Source: Thermus thermophilus HB8 (GTDB lineage Bacteria; Deinococcota; Deinococci; Deinococcales; Thermaceae). Taken from it: a DNA stretch of 64,000 nucleotides. Position numbers and translations under genes: made by a program. The stretch lies in NCBI RefSeq assembly GCF_000091545.1, contig NC_006461.1:743564-807563 (forward strand), read 5' to 3'. This document shows positions 23,938 to 31,271 of this stretch, one piece after another. Each line of letters begins with the position of its first letter. Position 1 is the first letter of the stretch. The notes beneath the pieces were generated by a model, which did not search any database, had not been told where the DNA came from, and was given only the letters and a program-made list of their open reading frames with translations.

Positions 23938-23971
23938 ATGATACCTCAAGCGCTTTATGATGTCAAGCGCT
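23938..23971 (-). promoter_or_regulatory. yceI promoter with direct-repeat operator
   Basis: -35 TTGACA (23961-23966), 17-bp spacer, -10 TATCAT (23938-23943): near-perfect vegetative promoter. Two copies of AGCGCTTGA (minus strand; 23963-23971 and 23946-23954) are spaced 17 bp start to start, one across the -35 and one in the spacer. They could be an activator or repressor site. The mqnA stop codon lies inside the upstream copy. Confidence 0.72.
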
Positions 23972-24785
23972 ACTCAGGATAGAACATAGGGGCGAAGGGG
24001 AGGCCGAGGGCCTCGGCGAAGGCCTTAAGCCCCAGGCGGTCGGGCTCCTCCAGGTGGTAGCGGAAGTTCCAGAGGTAGTGCTGGAGGAGGAGGGGGTGGA
24101 CGCCGAGCCTGCGGGCCTCGGCCTCGGCCACCTCCCTAAGCCGCCCCAGGCCCTCCCGCCGGGCCTCCCTAAGGGCTTGCACCAGGGCCTTGGGGGGAGG
24201 GTTTTCCCGCCTGTAGGCCCAGACGGCGAAGACGAAGGGGAGGTGGGTCCTTTGAAACCACAGGGTGGAGAGGTCCGCCACCTCCACCTCCCCGAAGCGG
24301 GTGGGGAGGGCGTGGGGCGTTTCCGGGACTTCCGGAAGAAGGGCGGCGTAGGCCTTTATGGCCCGGTCGCCGATGAGAAGGACGCCGTCGTAAGCGGAAA
24401 GGAGCTCCAGCCCCCCCTCCCGCCGTTCGTAGCGGGGCCCGGCCCCGGCCTCCTTCAGAAGGAGCTTCAGGAGGGCCACGCTGGTGGCGCTCTCCGTGGT
24501 GAGGGCCACGCGGGCAAGGTGGGGGAGGGCTCCCTTGTGAAAGAGGTTCACCGAGTAGACCCTTCCCAGGACGGCCACGGAGAAGTCGGGGAGGAGGCCC
24601 AGGCTGTCCTGGTGCTTGAGGTAGAAGTAGCTGGAGACCAGGGAAAGCCCCACCTCCCCCGAGAGGAGGAGGCGGTTGAGCTCTGCGGGGACGGCGTGGA
24701 GAACCCGGAAGCCCTCGAGCCTCAGGAAGTGGTGGAGGGGGGCGACGTTGGCGTAGCGGGGAAGGCCCAGGACGTAGGGCCTCAC
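23970..24785 (-). CDS. mqnA: Chorismate dehydratase (futalosine pathway)
   Basis: The 271-residue periplasmic-binding-protein-fold enzyme converts chorismate to 3-enolpyruvyl-benzoate, the first step of the futalosine menaquinone route. It opens VLGLPRYANVAPLHHFLRLE, with NRLLLSGEVGLSLVSSYFYL and LLSAYDGVLLIGDRAIKAY as MqnA landmarks. The GTG start overlaps the mqnE stop (GTGA), so the two enzymes, which act in consecutive steps, are translated together. Confidence 0.92.
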   Translation of the reverse strand: MRPYVLGLPRYANVAPLHHFLRLEGFRVLHAVPAELNRLLLSGEVGLSLVSSYFYLKHQDSLGLLPDFSVAVLGRVYSVNLFHKGALPHLARVALTTESATSVALLKLLLKEAGAGPRYERREGGLELLSAYDGVLLIGDRAIKAYAALLPEVPETPHALPTRFGEVEVADLSTLWFQRTHLPFVFAVWAYRRENPPPKALVQALREARREGLGRLREVAEAEARRLGVHPLLLQHYLWNFRYHLEEPDRLGLKAFAEALGLPFAPMFYPE

Positions 24786-25900
24786 GCCTCCACCCGGTCC
24801 CAGACCCGCACCTCCCGGTAGAGGGCGTCCCGCTCCACGGGGATCCGCCCCGCCATGAGGATGATGCGGGCGAGCTCCCGCTTGGTGAGGCCCTGGGGCG
24901 TGGGGCTTCCCGCCATGTGGACGATCCTCTCCTCAATCAGGGTGCCGTCCACGTCCGTGACCCCCCAGTCCAAGGAGACCTGGGCGAGCTCGGGGGTTAA
25001 GGTGGCCCAGTACCCCTTGATGTGGGGGAAGTTGTCCAGGTAAAGCCGGGCCACGGCCAGGTTTCTAAGGTCGTCCAGCCCCGTGGTGAACTCCTTCTTG
25101 CCCAGCTCCCGGGCGAGCTGGTTCCCGTCCGGCTGGAAGGCCAGGGGGATGAAGCTCATGAAGCCCCCGGTCTCGTCCTGGAGGCGGCGGAGGCGGTCCA
25201 TGTGGTCCAGGCGTTCCTCCAGGGTTTCTATGTGCCCGTAGAGCATGGTGGCGTTGGTGGGGATGCCAAGCTCGTGGGCGGTGCGGTGGATCTCCAGCCA
25301 CCCTTCCGCCGAGACCTTGGCCCGGGCGATCTTCCTGCGCACCCTTTCGGCGAAGATCTCCGCCCCGCCTCCCGGCATGGCGTCCAGGCCCGCCTCCTTT
25401 AGGGCCTTTAGGACCTCCCGGTAGGGGAGGCGGGCGATCTTGGAGAAGTGGTGGATCTCCGCCGCGGTCCAGGCCTTCACCTGGACCCCGGGGAAGTTCT
25501 CCTTCAGGGCCCGTACCAGGTCCAGGTAGTAGGCGAAGGGCCTTTTGGGGTGGTGGCCCGCCGTGAGGTGGATTTCCGTGAGCCCCGGCTGGTAGCGCTC
25601 CTTTACCCAGGCCACCACCTCGTCCACGTCCCAGTCCCAGGCCCCTTCCTCGCCGAAGCGCCTTTGGAAGGCGCAGAAGGTGCACCCCACGTAGCAGATG
25701 TTGGTCTGGGAGACGCGGATGGAGTGGACGAAGTAGGTCTTGTGCCCGTGCTTCCGCTCGCGGACCAGGTTGGCGAGGCGCATGAGGGTGGGAAGGTCCT
25801 TGGTCTGGTAGAGGACGAGGCCGTCCTCAAAGGAAAGCCTTTTCCCTTCCATCACCTTCTCGGCGATGGGGATGAGGCGGGGGTCCCGGATGCCTCTCAC
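24782..25900 (-). CDS. mqnE: Aminodeoxyfutalosine synthase (radical SAM)
   Basis: The 372-residue radical-SAM enzyme joins 3-enolpyruvyl-benzoate to the adenosyl group of SAM. The cluster motif is CYVGCTFC (C-x3-C-x2-C), preceded by HSIRVSQTNI. HLTAGHHP, AWTAAEIHHF and DAMPGGGAEIF follow as in the MqnE/MqnC family. I chose GTG 25900 because TAGACT (25908-25913) lies 7 bases before it and residues from here on match the family; an in-frame TTG eight codons upstream would extend over that element. It overlaps mqnA by 4 bases. Confidence 0.9.
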   Translation of the reverse strand: MRGIRDPRLIPIAEKVMEGKRLSFEDGLVLYQTKDLPTLMRLANLVRERKHGHKTYFVHSIRVSQTNICYVGCTFCAFQRRFGEEGAWDWDVDEVVAWVKERYQPGLTEIHLTAGHHPKRPFAYYLDLVRALKENFPGVQVKAWTAAEIHHFSKIARLPYREVLKALKEAGLDAMPGGGAEIFAERVRRKIARAKVSAEGWLEIHRTAHELGIPTNATMLYGHIETLEERLDHMDRLRRLQDETGGFMSFIPLAFQPDGNQLARELGKKEFTTGLDDLRNLAVARLYLDNFPHIKGYWATLTPELAQVSLDWGVTDVDGTLIEERIVHMAGSPTPQGLTKRELARIILMAGRIPVERDALYREVRVWDRVEA

Positions 25901-25910
25901 GCCCCGGAGT

Positions 25911-26576
25911 CTACTCCCCTTCAAGGCGCCTGACCAGGGCCTCCACCTCCTTCCTCCGCCCCCCCACGCTCTTCTCGGGGAGGAGGCCCCTCAGGTAGCG
26001 GTCGGTGAGGAGGAGGTCCACGTAGGGGTAGACCGTGGCCGCCATGACCGCGTCCAGGAGGTCGGAGGGGCGGGGCTTGCGCTGGAGGTCGGAGGCCATC
26101 CGGGCAAGGAGGCGGGCGAGGAGCCGCACGAAAGGCACCTCCTCAAGCCCGGTCCGCTCCCGGATCTCCCTTAAGGCCAGGGCGTGGGCCTCCCCGTAAG
26201 GCAGGCCGCGGAGGGCCTCGGGAAGCCCCTTAAAGGGGGAGAGGTCCGCCGGGGTCTCCCAGCTTCCCTCCTGGGAGAGGAGGTCCTCCCGGTGGAGCCC
26301 CCGGCGCTGCCTTGCGGCCACCTCCTGCCAGGGCCGGACCCAGTAGCCGCCCGAGAGGGCGGCGAAGACCTCTTTGAGGGCGGGGAGGAGGTAGCCCGCT
26401 TTCTCCTCGGGGCCCCTTTGGGGAAAGAGGGTCTCCAGGACGTGGAAGGGGCTTGGGGGGGCGATGGCCCTTCCCTTGAGGGCCAGAAAGAGCCTGCCGA
26501 AGGCCTCGTGCCCCCTTTGCCCCAGGAGGTGCTTGGCCATGCGGCTGGCGTGGTTTTGGTCCAAATAGACCAGCAC
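25911..26576 (-). CDS. PIN-like domain protein
   Basis: The 221-residue product starts at GTG 26576, which shares a base with the stop codon of yqhA (TAGTG). It opens MLVYLDQNHASRMAKHLLG and ends with a 'RPSDLLDAVMAATVYPYVDLLLTDRYL'-type segment (residues ~169-195). The spacing of Asp residues (first strand, SDxxDA helix, LLLTD strand) fits a PIN-fold nuclease with a DQN variant of the first acidic motif. The helical middle part is not a standard PIN. There is no antitoxin gene beside it. Function as an RNase is inferred only. Confidence 0.6.
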   Translation of the reverse strand: MLVYLDQNHASRMAKHLLGQRGHEAFGRLFLALKGRAIAPPSPFHVLETLFPQRGPEEKAGYLLPALKEVFAALSGGYWVRPWQEVAARQRRGLHREDLLSQEGSWETPADLSPFKGLPEALRGLPYGEAHALALREIRERTGLEEVPFVRLLARLLARMASDLQRKPRPSDLLDAVMAATVYPYVDLLLTDRYLRGLLPEKSVGGRRKEVEALVRRLEGE

Positions 26577-27016
26577 TACTCCCGGGCGGAGACCCAAAGG
26601 GCCCCGGCCAGGAGGGCGACCCCTCCCGCAAAGAGGAAGAAGTCCAGGGCCTCTTTGGGCTGGAAGGCGAGGGCCTTTTCAAAGAACTTCACCACCAGGA
26701 TCATGACGATGACCTGGCCCAGCTTGGACTTGAGGTCGGCGAGGCTTTTCACCAGGAGGACGTTGTCCAGGGGAAGGTCCAGCTTGTGGATGAAAAGCTC
26801 AAAGAGGCCCAGGCCGAAGATGAGGAAGACGGCGGAAAGGAGGGCCAGGTCCACGGCGCCCACCAGGGCGGGGAGGGCGGCCTCGAGGCCCTGGGACAAC
26901 CCCTTGACGGCCTCCAGGAGGGCGTGGAAGGCGAAGTAGAAGGAACCCAGCAACAGGCCCAGGACCGGGAGGACCATGACCCAGCGCACCCCGTGGGCGA
27001 CCCGCTCCCACCCCAT
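26576..27016 (-). CDS. YqhA/UPF0114 membrane protein
   Basis: The 146-residue protein has four membrane helices and an inside-outside pattern matching UPF0114. Landmarks are RWVMVLPVLGLLLGSFYFAF, DLALLSAVFLIFGLGLFELF and LGQVIVMILVVKFFEKAL. The family's role is unknown. The ATG lies 6 bases after TAAACT (27023-27028), whose first three bases are the stop codon of the LacI-family gene, so it may have its own promoter. Confidence 0.85.
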   Translation of the reverse strand: MGWERVAHGVRWVMVLPVLGLLLGSFYFAFHALLEAVKGLSQGLEAALPALVGAVDLALLSAVFLIFGLGLFELFIHKLDLPLDNVLLVKSLADLKSKLGQVIVMILVVKFFEKALAFQPKEALDFFLFAGGVALLAGALWVSARE

Positions 27017-27025
27017 GGGCCTAGT

Positions 27026-28060
27026 TTACGGCACGTAAAGGGCGGCGGGCGGGGTGCCGGTGGAGGCCCGCTCCACGAGGACGGGCTCAAAGCGCACCTC
27101 CCGGGGCGGGCCCTGGTAGCCCCGCATCCTCTCCAGGAGGAGCTGGGCCGCCCGGGCCCCCATGGCCTCCACGGGCTGGGCGATGGTGGAAAGCCCCGCC
27201 TCCTCGGCGAAGGGGTGGCCGTCAAACCCCAGGACCCGCACGTCCCTCCCGGGGGTGAGGCCGAGCCTTACCGCTTCTTCCAGGACCCCGAGGGCCACCT
27301 GGTCCGCCCCGGCGAAGACGTTGAGGGGCGGGGAGGCCTTCTCCAGGAAGTGGCGGAGGGCGAGGCGCCCCCCCTCCTGGGAGTGGCGGGTGATGTAGAG
27401 CCGGTCGGGGGAGAAGGGGCGGCCGGCCTCCTTCAGGGCCTCCTGGAAGCCCGCCATCCGTTCGGCGAAGACCGTGCGGCGGAAGGCCCGGTCGGGCTCC
27501 TCCTCCACGGCGATGGCGAAGATGGGCCCCGGGAAGCGGGCGAGGTAGGCCCCGGCGAGCCTTCCCCCCAGGCGGTTGTCCAGGTAGACGGAGTCGTAGC
27601 GGGGGTTTTGCGCGTCCACCAGCACCACGGGGCGCTCGGTGGGCAACCTTCCTTCCTCAAAGCGCTCCGTGAGGTCGTAGGAGGCGAGGATGAGGCCGTC
27701 GGTGAGGTAGGCCAGGGTGGTGTTCTCCAGGTAGCGCTTAAGCCGGGCCAGGGAGAGGATGGGGAAGAGGGCGAGGTCGTAGCGCTGCTCCAGGAGGACG
27801 CCCTCAATCCCCTCCACGAGCCTGCGGTAGAACTCGGTGGCCACGAAGGGGAGGAGGACGCTCACCGTGTAGCTCCGCCCCCCCGCGATCCTGCGGGCGT
27901 GGGGGTTGGGCGCGTAGCCCAGCTCCTCCATGGCCCTAAGCACCCGGGCCCGGGTCTCGTGACGCACCGCGGGGTGGTCGTTGAGGACCCGGCTCACGGT
28001 GCCGAGGCCCACGCCCGCCTTGGCCGCCACGTCGTGGATGGTGGGCTTTTTGCGCTTCAT
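27026..28060 (-). CDS. LacI-family transcriptional regulator
   Basis: The 344-residue repressor has an N-terminal LacI helix-turn-helix (TIHDVAAKAGVGLGTVSRVL, residues ~6-25) with hinge helix up to ~60. A periplasmic-binding-like sugar domain follows (residues ~62-335, with VVLVDAQNPRYDSVYLDN and VFAGADQVALGVLEEA). ATG 28060 is chosen because GAGGGA lies just upstream. No sugar-transport or hydrolase gene is adjacent, so its ligand and regulon lie elsewhere. An inverted repeat between its promoter and start suggests autorepression. Confidence 0.9.
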   Translation of the reverse strand: MKRKKPTIHDVAAKAGVGLGTVSRVLNDHPAVRHETRARVLRAMEELGYAPNPHARRIAGGRSYTVSVLLPFVATEFYRRLVEGIEGVLLEQRYDLALFPILSLARLKRYLENTTLAYLTDGLILASYDLTERFEEGRLPTERPVVLVDAQNPRYDSVYLDNRLGGRLAGAYLARFPGPIFAIAVEEEPDRAFRRTVFAERMAGFQEALKEAGRPFSPDRLYITRHSQEGGRLALRHFLEKASPPLNVFAGADQVALGVLEEAVRLGLTPGRDVRVLGFDGHPFAEEAGLSTIAQPVEAMGARAAQLLLERMRGYQGPPREVRFEPVLVERASTGTPPAALYVP

Positions 28061-28070
28061 CGTTCCCTCG

Positions 28071-28099
28071 GGTGGAAGCGGTTCACGGAAACTTCCACC
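28071..28099. promoter_or_regulatory. Candidate operator for the LacI-family regulator
   Basis: GGTGGAAG (28071-28078) and CTTCCACC (28092-28099) are perfect inverted 8-mers 13 bases apart. GGAAGCGGTTC within the left half resembles the central-CG half sites of LacI-family operators. The site covers the predicted transcription start of the regulator gene. Confidence 0.5.
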
Positions 28100-28103
28100 T
28101 CCT

Positions 28104-28132
28104 AGCATAGGCCACCCCGCCCAAGGGGGCAA
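28104..28132 (-). promoter_or_regulatory. Promoter of the LacI-family regulator
   Basis: -35 TTGCCC (28127-28132), 17-bp spacer, -10 TATGCT (28104-28109); start predicted near 28097, within the inverted repeat. Confidence 0.6.
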
Positions 28133-28152
28133 GGCCCTGGTAAGATCCTCCC

Positions 28153-28686
28153 GTGGCCTACCTGGTTTTCGCCTACCTCGTGGGCTCCTTGGTGGCCGGG
28201 CTCCTCTTCTTCCCGGAGGTGCGGGGGAAGGACCTCCCCGGGGGCTCGGGGGTCTTCCGGAGGAAGGGGCCCTGGGCGGCCCTCCTCGCGGTGGCCTTTG
28301 ACCTGGGCAAGGGGGCGCTGGTGGCCCTTTTGACCCCGGAGGCCTACCTTCCCTGGGCCGGGGCCTTGCTCGTGGCCGGGCACACCTGGCCCGTTTTCTT
28401 CCGCTTCAGGGGCGGCGGCGGCATCGCCCCCTCCCTCGGCTTCTTCCTCGTCTGGCGGCCAGCGGAGACCCTCTGGGCCACCCTCTTCGGCCTTGGGGTG
28501 GCGGGGCTTTACCACCTCCTCTTCTGGAGGAGGCGGCGCAAGGGGATCTACCCCATCCCCTTCGGGGCCATCTTCGGCTACCTCCTCCTCGTCTACACCC
28601 TTTCCGGGGAGGCGAGGCTCGGGGCGCTTCTCGTGGCGGGGGTCGTCCTCCTCCGGGGCCTGCAAATCCTGGCGGGCAGGTGGTAG
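28153..28686 (+). CDS. PlsY-like glycerol-3-phosphate acyltransferase family protein, divergent
   Basis: The 177-residue membrane protein follows the PlsY topology (five or so helices). It keeps the framework of two PlsY motifs: LPGGSGVFRRKG near residue 28 and VAGHTWPVFFRFRGGGGIAP near residue 76. Canonical PlsY reads GSGNxGATN and FKGGKGVAT at these places, so the Asn, Thr and Lys thought to bind phosphate and acyl-phosphate are missing. It may be a non-canonical paralogue with another substrate or an inactive one. GTG 28153 lies 6 bases after an extended -10 (TGG-TAAGAT, 28138-28146). Confidence 0.7.
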   Translation: MAYLVFAYLVGSLVAGLLFFPEVRGKDLPGGSGVFRRKGPWAALLAVAFDLGKGALVALLTPEAYLPWAGALLVAGHTWPVFFRFRGGGGIAPSLGFFLVWRPAETLWATLFGLGVAGLYHLLFWRRRRKGIYPIPFGAIFGYLLLVYTLSGEARLGALLVAGVVLLRGLQILAGRW

Positions 28687-28695
28687 CTTAGGGGC

Positions 28696-29490
28696 ATGAA
28701 GATCCTGCGCTTCAACGAGGGGAGGTGGGGGGTCCTCGAGGGCGAGCTCGTCCTGGAGACGGACGGCCCCGGGGGGAACCCCACGGGAAGGCGGTACGAC
28801 CTGGCCTCCGTCACCCTGCTGCCCCCGGCCACGCCCACCAAGATCGTCTGCGTGGGGCGGAACTACCGGGAGCACATCCGGGAGATGGGGCACGACTTCG
28901 GGGAGGACCTGCCCAAGGAGCCCGGCCTCTTCCTCAAGGGGCCCAACGCCCTGGCCCGGCCCGGGAACCCCAGGGACCCTTGGGGCACCGCCGAGCCCGT
29001 CCCCTACCCCTTTTTCACCGAGGAGCTCCACTACGAGGGGGAGCTTGCCGTGGTCGTCGGGGACAGGATGCGCCATGTCCCCCCGGAGAAGGCCCTGGAC
29101 CACGTCCTGGGCTACACCGTGGCCGTGGACATCACCGCCCGGGACGTGCAGAAGAAGGACCTGCAGTGGGTCCGGGCCAAGAGCGCCGACAAGTTCCTGC
29201 CCTTGGGCCCCTGGCTGGAGACGGACCTCAACCCCCAGGACACCTGGGTGCGCACCTACGTGAACGGGACGCTGCGGCAGGAAGGCCACACCTCCCAGAT
29301 GATCTTCAGCGTGGCCGAGATCCTCTCCTACATCTCCACCTTCATGACCCTGGAGCCTTTGGACGTGGTCCTCACCGGGACCCCCGAGGGCGTGGGGGCC
29401 CTGAGGCCCGGGGACCGGCTGGAGGTGGCCGTGGAGGGCGTGGGAACCCTCTTCACCCTCATCGGGCCCAAGGAGGAGAGGCCGTGGTGA
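28696..29490 (+). CDS. Fumarylacetoacetate-hydrolase-family isomerase/hydrolase (HpcE type)
   Basis: The 264-residue product matches in length and sequence style the Thermus 2-hydroxyhepta-2,4-diene-1,7-dioate isomerase whose structure is known. The N-terminal small domain is followed by the FAH fold: TKIVCVGRNYREHIREMG, the Glu-x-Glu metal site in EELHYEGELAVVVG, a VAVDITARDVQ segment and a late LTGTPEGVGAL. It acts in homoprotocatechuate or tyrosine catabolism, or on oxaloacetate in other family members. The ATG lies 6 bases after TAGCTT, which includes the upstream gene's stop codon. Confidence 0.87.
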   Translation: MKILRFNEGRWGVLEGELVLETDGPGGNPTGRRYDLASVTLLPPATPTKIVCVGRNYREHIREMGHDFGEDLPKEPGLFLKGPNALARPGNPRDPWGTAEPVPYPFFTEELHYEGELAVVVGDRMRHVPPEKALDHVLGYTVAVDITARDVQKKDLQWVRAKSADKFLPLGPWLETDLNPQDTWVRTYVNGTLRQEGHTSQMIFSVAEILSYISTFMTLEPLDVVLTGTPEGVGALRPGDRLEVAVEGVGTLFTLIGPKEERPW

Positions 29491-30383
29491 AGGTCTTGGA
29501 CCTCCGCTTCCAGGGGGCGGAGCGGGTCATCGCGAGCTTTCTCCTGGACTCCGGGGAGGGGCCCGTCCTCGTGGAGACGGGGCCGGAAAGCTGCTACCCG
29601 CGGCTTGTGGAGGCCCTGCGGGCGGAGGGGGTGGCCCCCGAGGAGGTGCGCCACGTCTTCGTGACCCACATCCACCTGGACCACGCGGGGGCGGCCTGGC
29701 GCTTGGCGGAGCTTGGGGCCACGGTCTACGTCCACCCCAGGGGCGCCCCCCACCTGGTGGACCCCTCCAGGCTCCTCGCTTCGGCGGAGAGGATCTACGG
29801 GGACCAGCTTAGGGCCCTCTGGGGCGAGGTCCGGGGGATCCCGGAGGAGAGGGTGCGCCCCCTCGCCGACGGGGAGGTGGTGGCCCTGGGCGGCCTCGAG
29901 GTCCAGGCGGTGGAGACCCCGGGGCACGCTTCCCACCACCACGCCTACCGGGTGGGGGACCTCGTCTTCACCGGGGACGTGGCCGGGGTGCGGATCGCCC
30001 CCGGGCCCGTCCTCCCGCCCACCCCGCCCCCGGACATCCACCTGGAAAGCTGGTACGCCTCCTTGGACCGCCTCCTCTCCTTAAGGCCCAAGGCCCTCTA
30101 CCTCACCCACTTCGGGGCCTACGAGGACGTGGAGGCCCACCTCCAGGGGCTCAAGGGGGTCCTGGAGGCCTGGGCGGGCTGGGTGCTTCACCGCCTGAAG
30201 GAGGGGCTTTCCGAGGAGGAGATGGTCCGGCGCTTTGAGGCCTACTGGCACGAGGGCCTTAGGGGGGCCGGGGTGGACGAGGCGGGCATGCGGCTTTACG
30301 CCCTCGCCGACCCCCCCTTCATGAACCTCCAGGGCCTCGTGCGCTACTGGCGGAAGCACCACCCGGAGGCCTTGGAGGGTTAG
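29487..30383 (+). CDS. Metallo-beta-lactamase-fold hydrolase
   Basis: The 298-residue protein starts at GTG 29487, overlapping the FAH gene's stop (GTGA); GTG 29484 one codon earlier is also possible, and AGGAGG lies upstream of both. The zinc motif VTHIHLDHAGAAW (HxHxDH) is intact, with the further ligands in TPGHASHHH, FTGDVAGV and LTHFGAYE, placing it in the glyoxalase II/MBL hydrolase group. The C-terminal ~95 residues are helical and may carry substrate specificity. The substrate is unknown; coupling to the FAH gene suggests a shared catabolic route. Confidence 0.85.
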   Translation: MKVLDLRFQGAERVIASFLLDSGEGPVLVETGPESCYPRLVEALRAEGVAPEEVRHVFVTHIHLDHAGAAWRLAELGATVYVHPRGAPHLVDPSRLLASAERIYGDQLRALWGEVRGIPEERVRPLADGEVVALGGLEVQAVETPGHASHHHAYRVGDLVFTGDVAGVRIAPGPVLPPTPPPDIHLESWYASLDRLLSLRPKALYLTHFGAYEDVEAHLQGLKGVLEAWAGWVLHRLKEGLSEEEMVRRFEAYWHEGLRGAGVDEAGMRLYALADPPFMNLQGLVRYWRKHHPEALEG

Positions 30384-31271
30384 GTGACGCCCTTTCCCTT
30401 GGGGCGGCCCGCCCGGATGGCCGTCTTCGCCTCCGGGAGGGGGACGAACCTCGAGGCCCTCCTCCAGGCCTTCCCCAAAGGGCACCCCTTGGGGGAGGTG
30501 GTCCTGGTGGTCTCCGACAACCCCGAGGCCCTGGCCCTGGAGCGGGCAAGGAGGCGGGGGGTAGAGGCCCTGGCCCTCCCCTGGCGGGGGCGGCGGGCCT
30601 TTGAGGAGGAGGCCTTGGGGCTTTTGGCGGCGAGGGGGGTGGACCTCGTCCTCCTCGCGGGCTTCATGCGCCTCCTCTCCCCCCGGTTCGTGGAGCCCTG
30701 GTACGGCCGCCTCCTCAACGTCCACCCCTCCCTCCTCCCCGACTACCCGGGGCTTCACGTCCACCGCCGGGTCCTGGAGGCGGGGGAGAGGGAGACGGGC
30801 TCCACCGTCCACTTCGTGGACCAGGGGATGGACACGGGGCCCATCCTCCTCCAGGGGCGGGTGCCCGTCCTTCCGGGGGACACGCCGGAGGCCTTGGAGG
30901 CCCGCGTCCTCCGCCTGGAGCATAGGCTTTACCCCAAGGCCGTCCGCCTCCTCCTCCGGGGGCTCGCCTTCCCCCCGCCCCCGGACCTCGAGGCCCGGCT
31001 TGGGCGGGAGGCGGCGGGGGCCTTCCTGGCCCTCTCCCCGCGGGAAAAGCCCCTGTACCTCAGGGCCTGGGCCCTCCTTCGCGCTTGGGGGCAGGAGGCG
31101 CTGGTGGGCCCCGCCTTCCTGGGGCAAGGGGGGGAGTGGGGGCGGGGCGCCTTCCTCGCCGCCCACCTCCTCGCCGAGCCCAGCCCCGTCCTCCTGGAGG
31201 AGGTGGCGGGGCTTCCCGGGGAGGTCCGGGCCCGGGTGGAGGAGGCGTTGCGGGTAGAATCCTCACCATGA
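30384..31271 (+). CDS. purN: Phosphoribosylglycinamide formyltransferase (GART 1) with C-terminal extension
   Basis: The 295-residue protein transfers the formyl group from 10-formyl-THF to GAR, the third purine step. Motifs are VFASGRGTNLEALL, LLAGFMRLLS, the catalytic NVHPSLLPDYPG and the HFVDQGMDTGPILLQ loop. The GTG follows the preceding stop without a gap. Normal PurN is ~200 residues; here about 95 extra residues follow (PPPPDLEARLG... to the end), mostly helical and unlike anything I recognise. The stop overlaps the purD start (ATGA). Confidence 0.9.
   Translation: MTPFPLGRPARMAVFASGRGTNLEALLQAFPKGHPLGEVVLVVSDNPEALALERARRRGVEALALPWRGRRAFEEEALGLLAARGVDLVLLAGFMRLLSPRFVEPWYGRLLNVHPSLLPDYPGLHVHRRVLEAGERETGSTVHFVDQGMDTGPILLQGRVPVLPGDTPEALEARVLRLEHRLYPKAVRLLLRGLAFPPPPDLEARLGREAAGAFLALSPREKPLYLRAWALLRAWGQEALVGPAFLGQGGEWGRGAFLAAHLLAEPSPVLLEEVAGLPGEVRARVEEALRVESSP

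Noticed and set aside
26576..26597. PIN-like gene starting at TTG 26597
   Set aside because: GTG at 26576 shares a base with the yqhA stop (TAGTG), the usual coupling here, and the product then starts directly at the first core strand.
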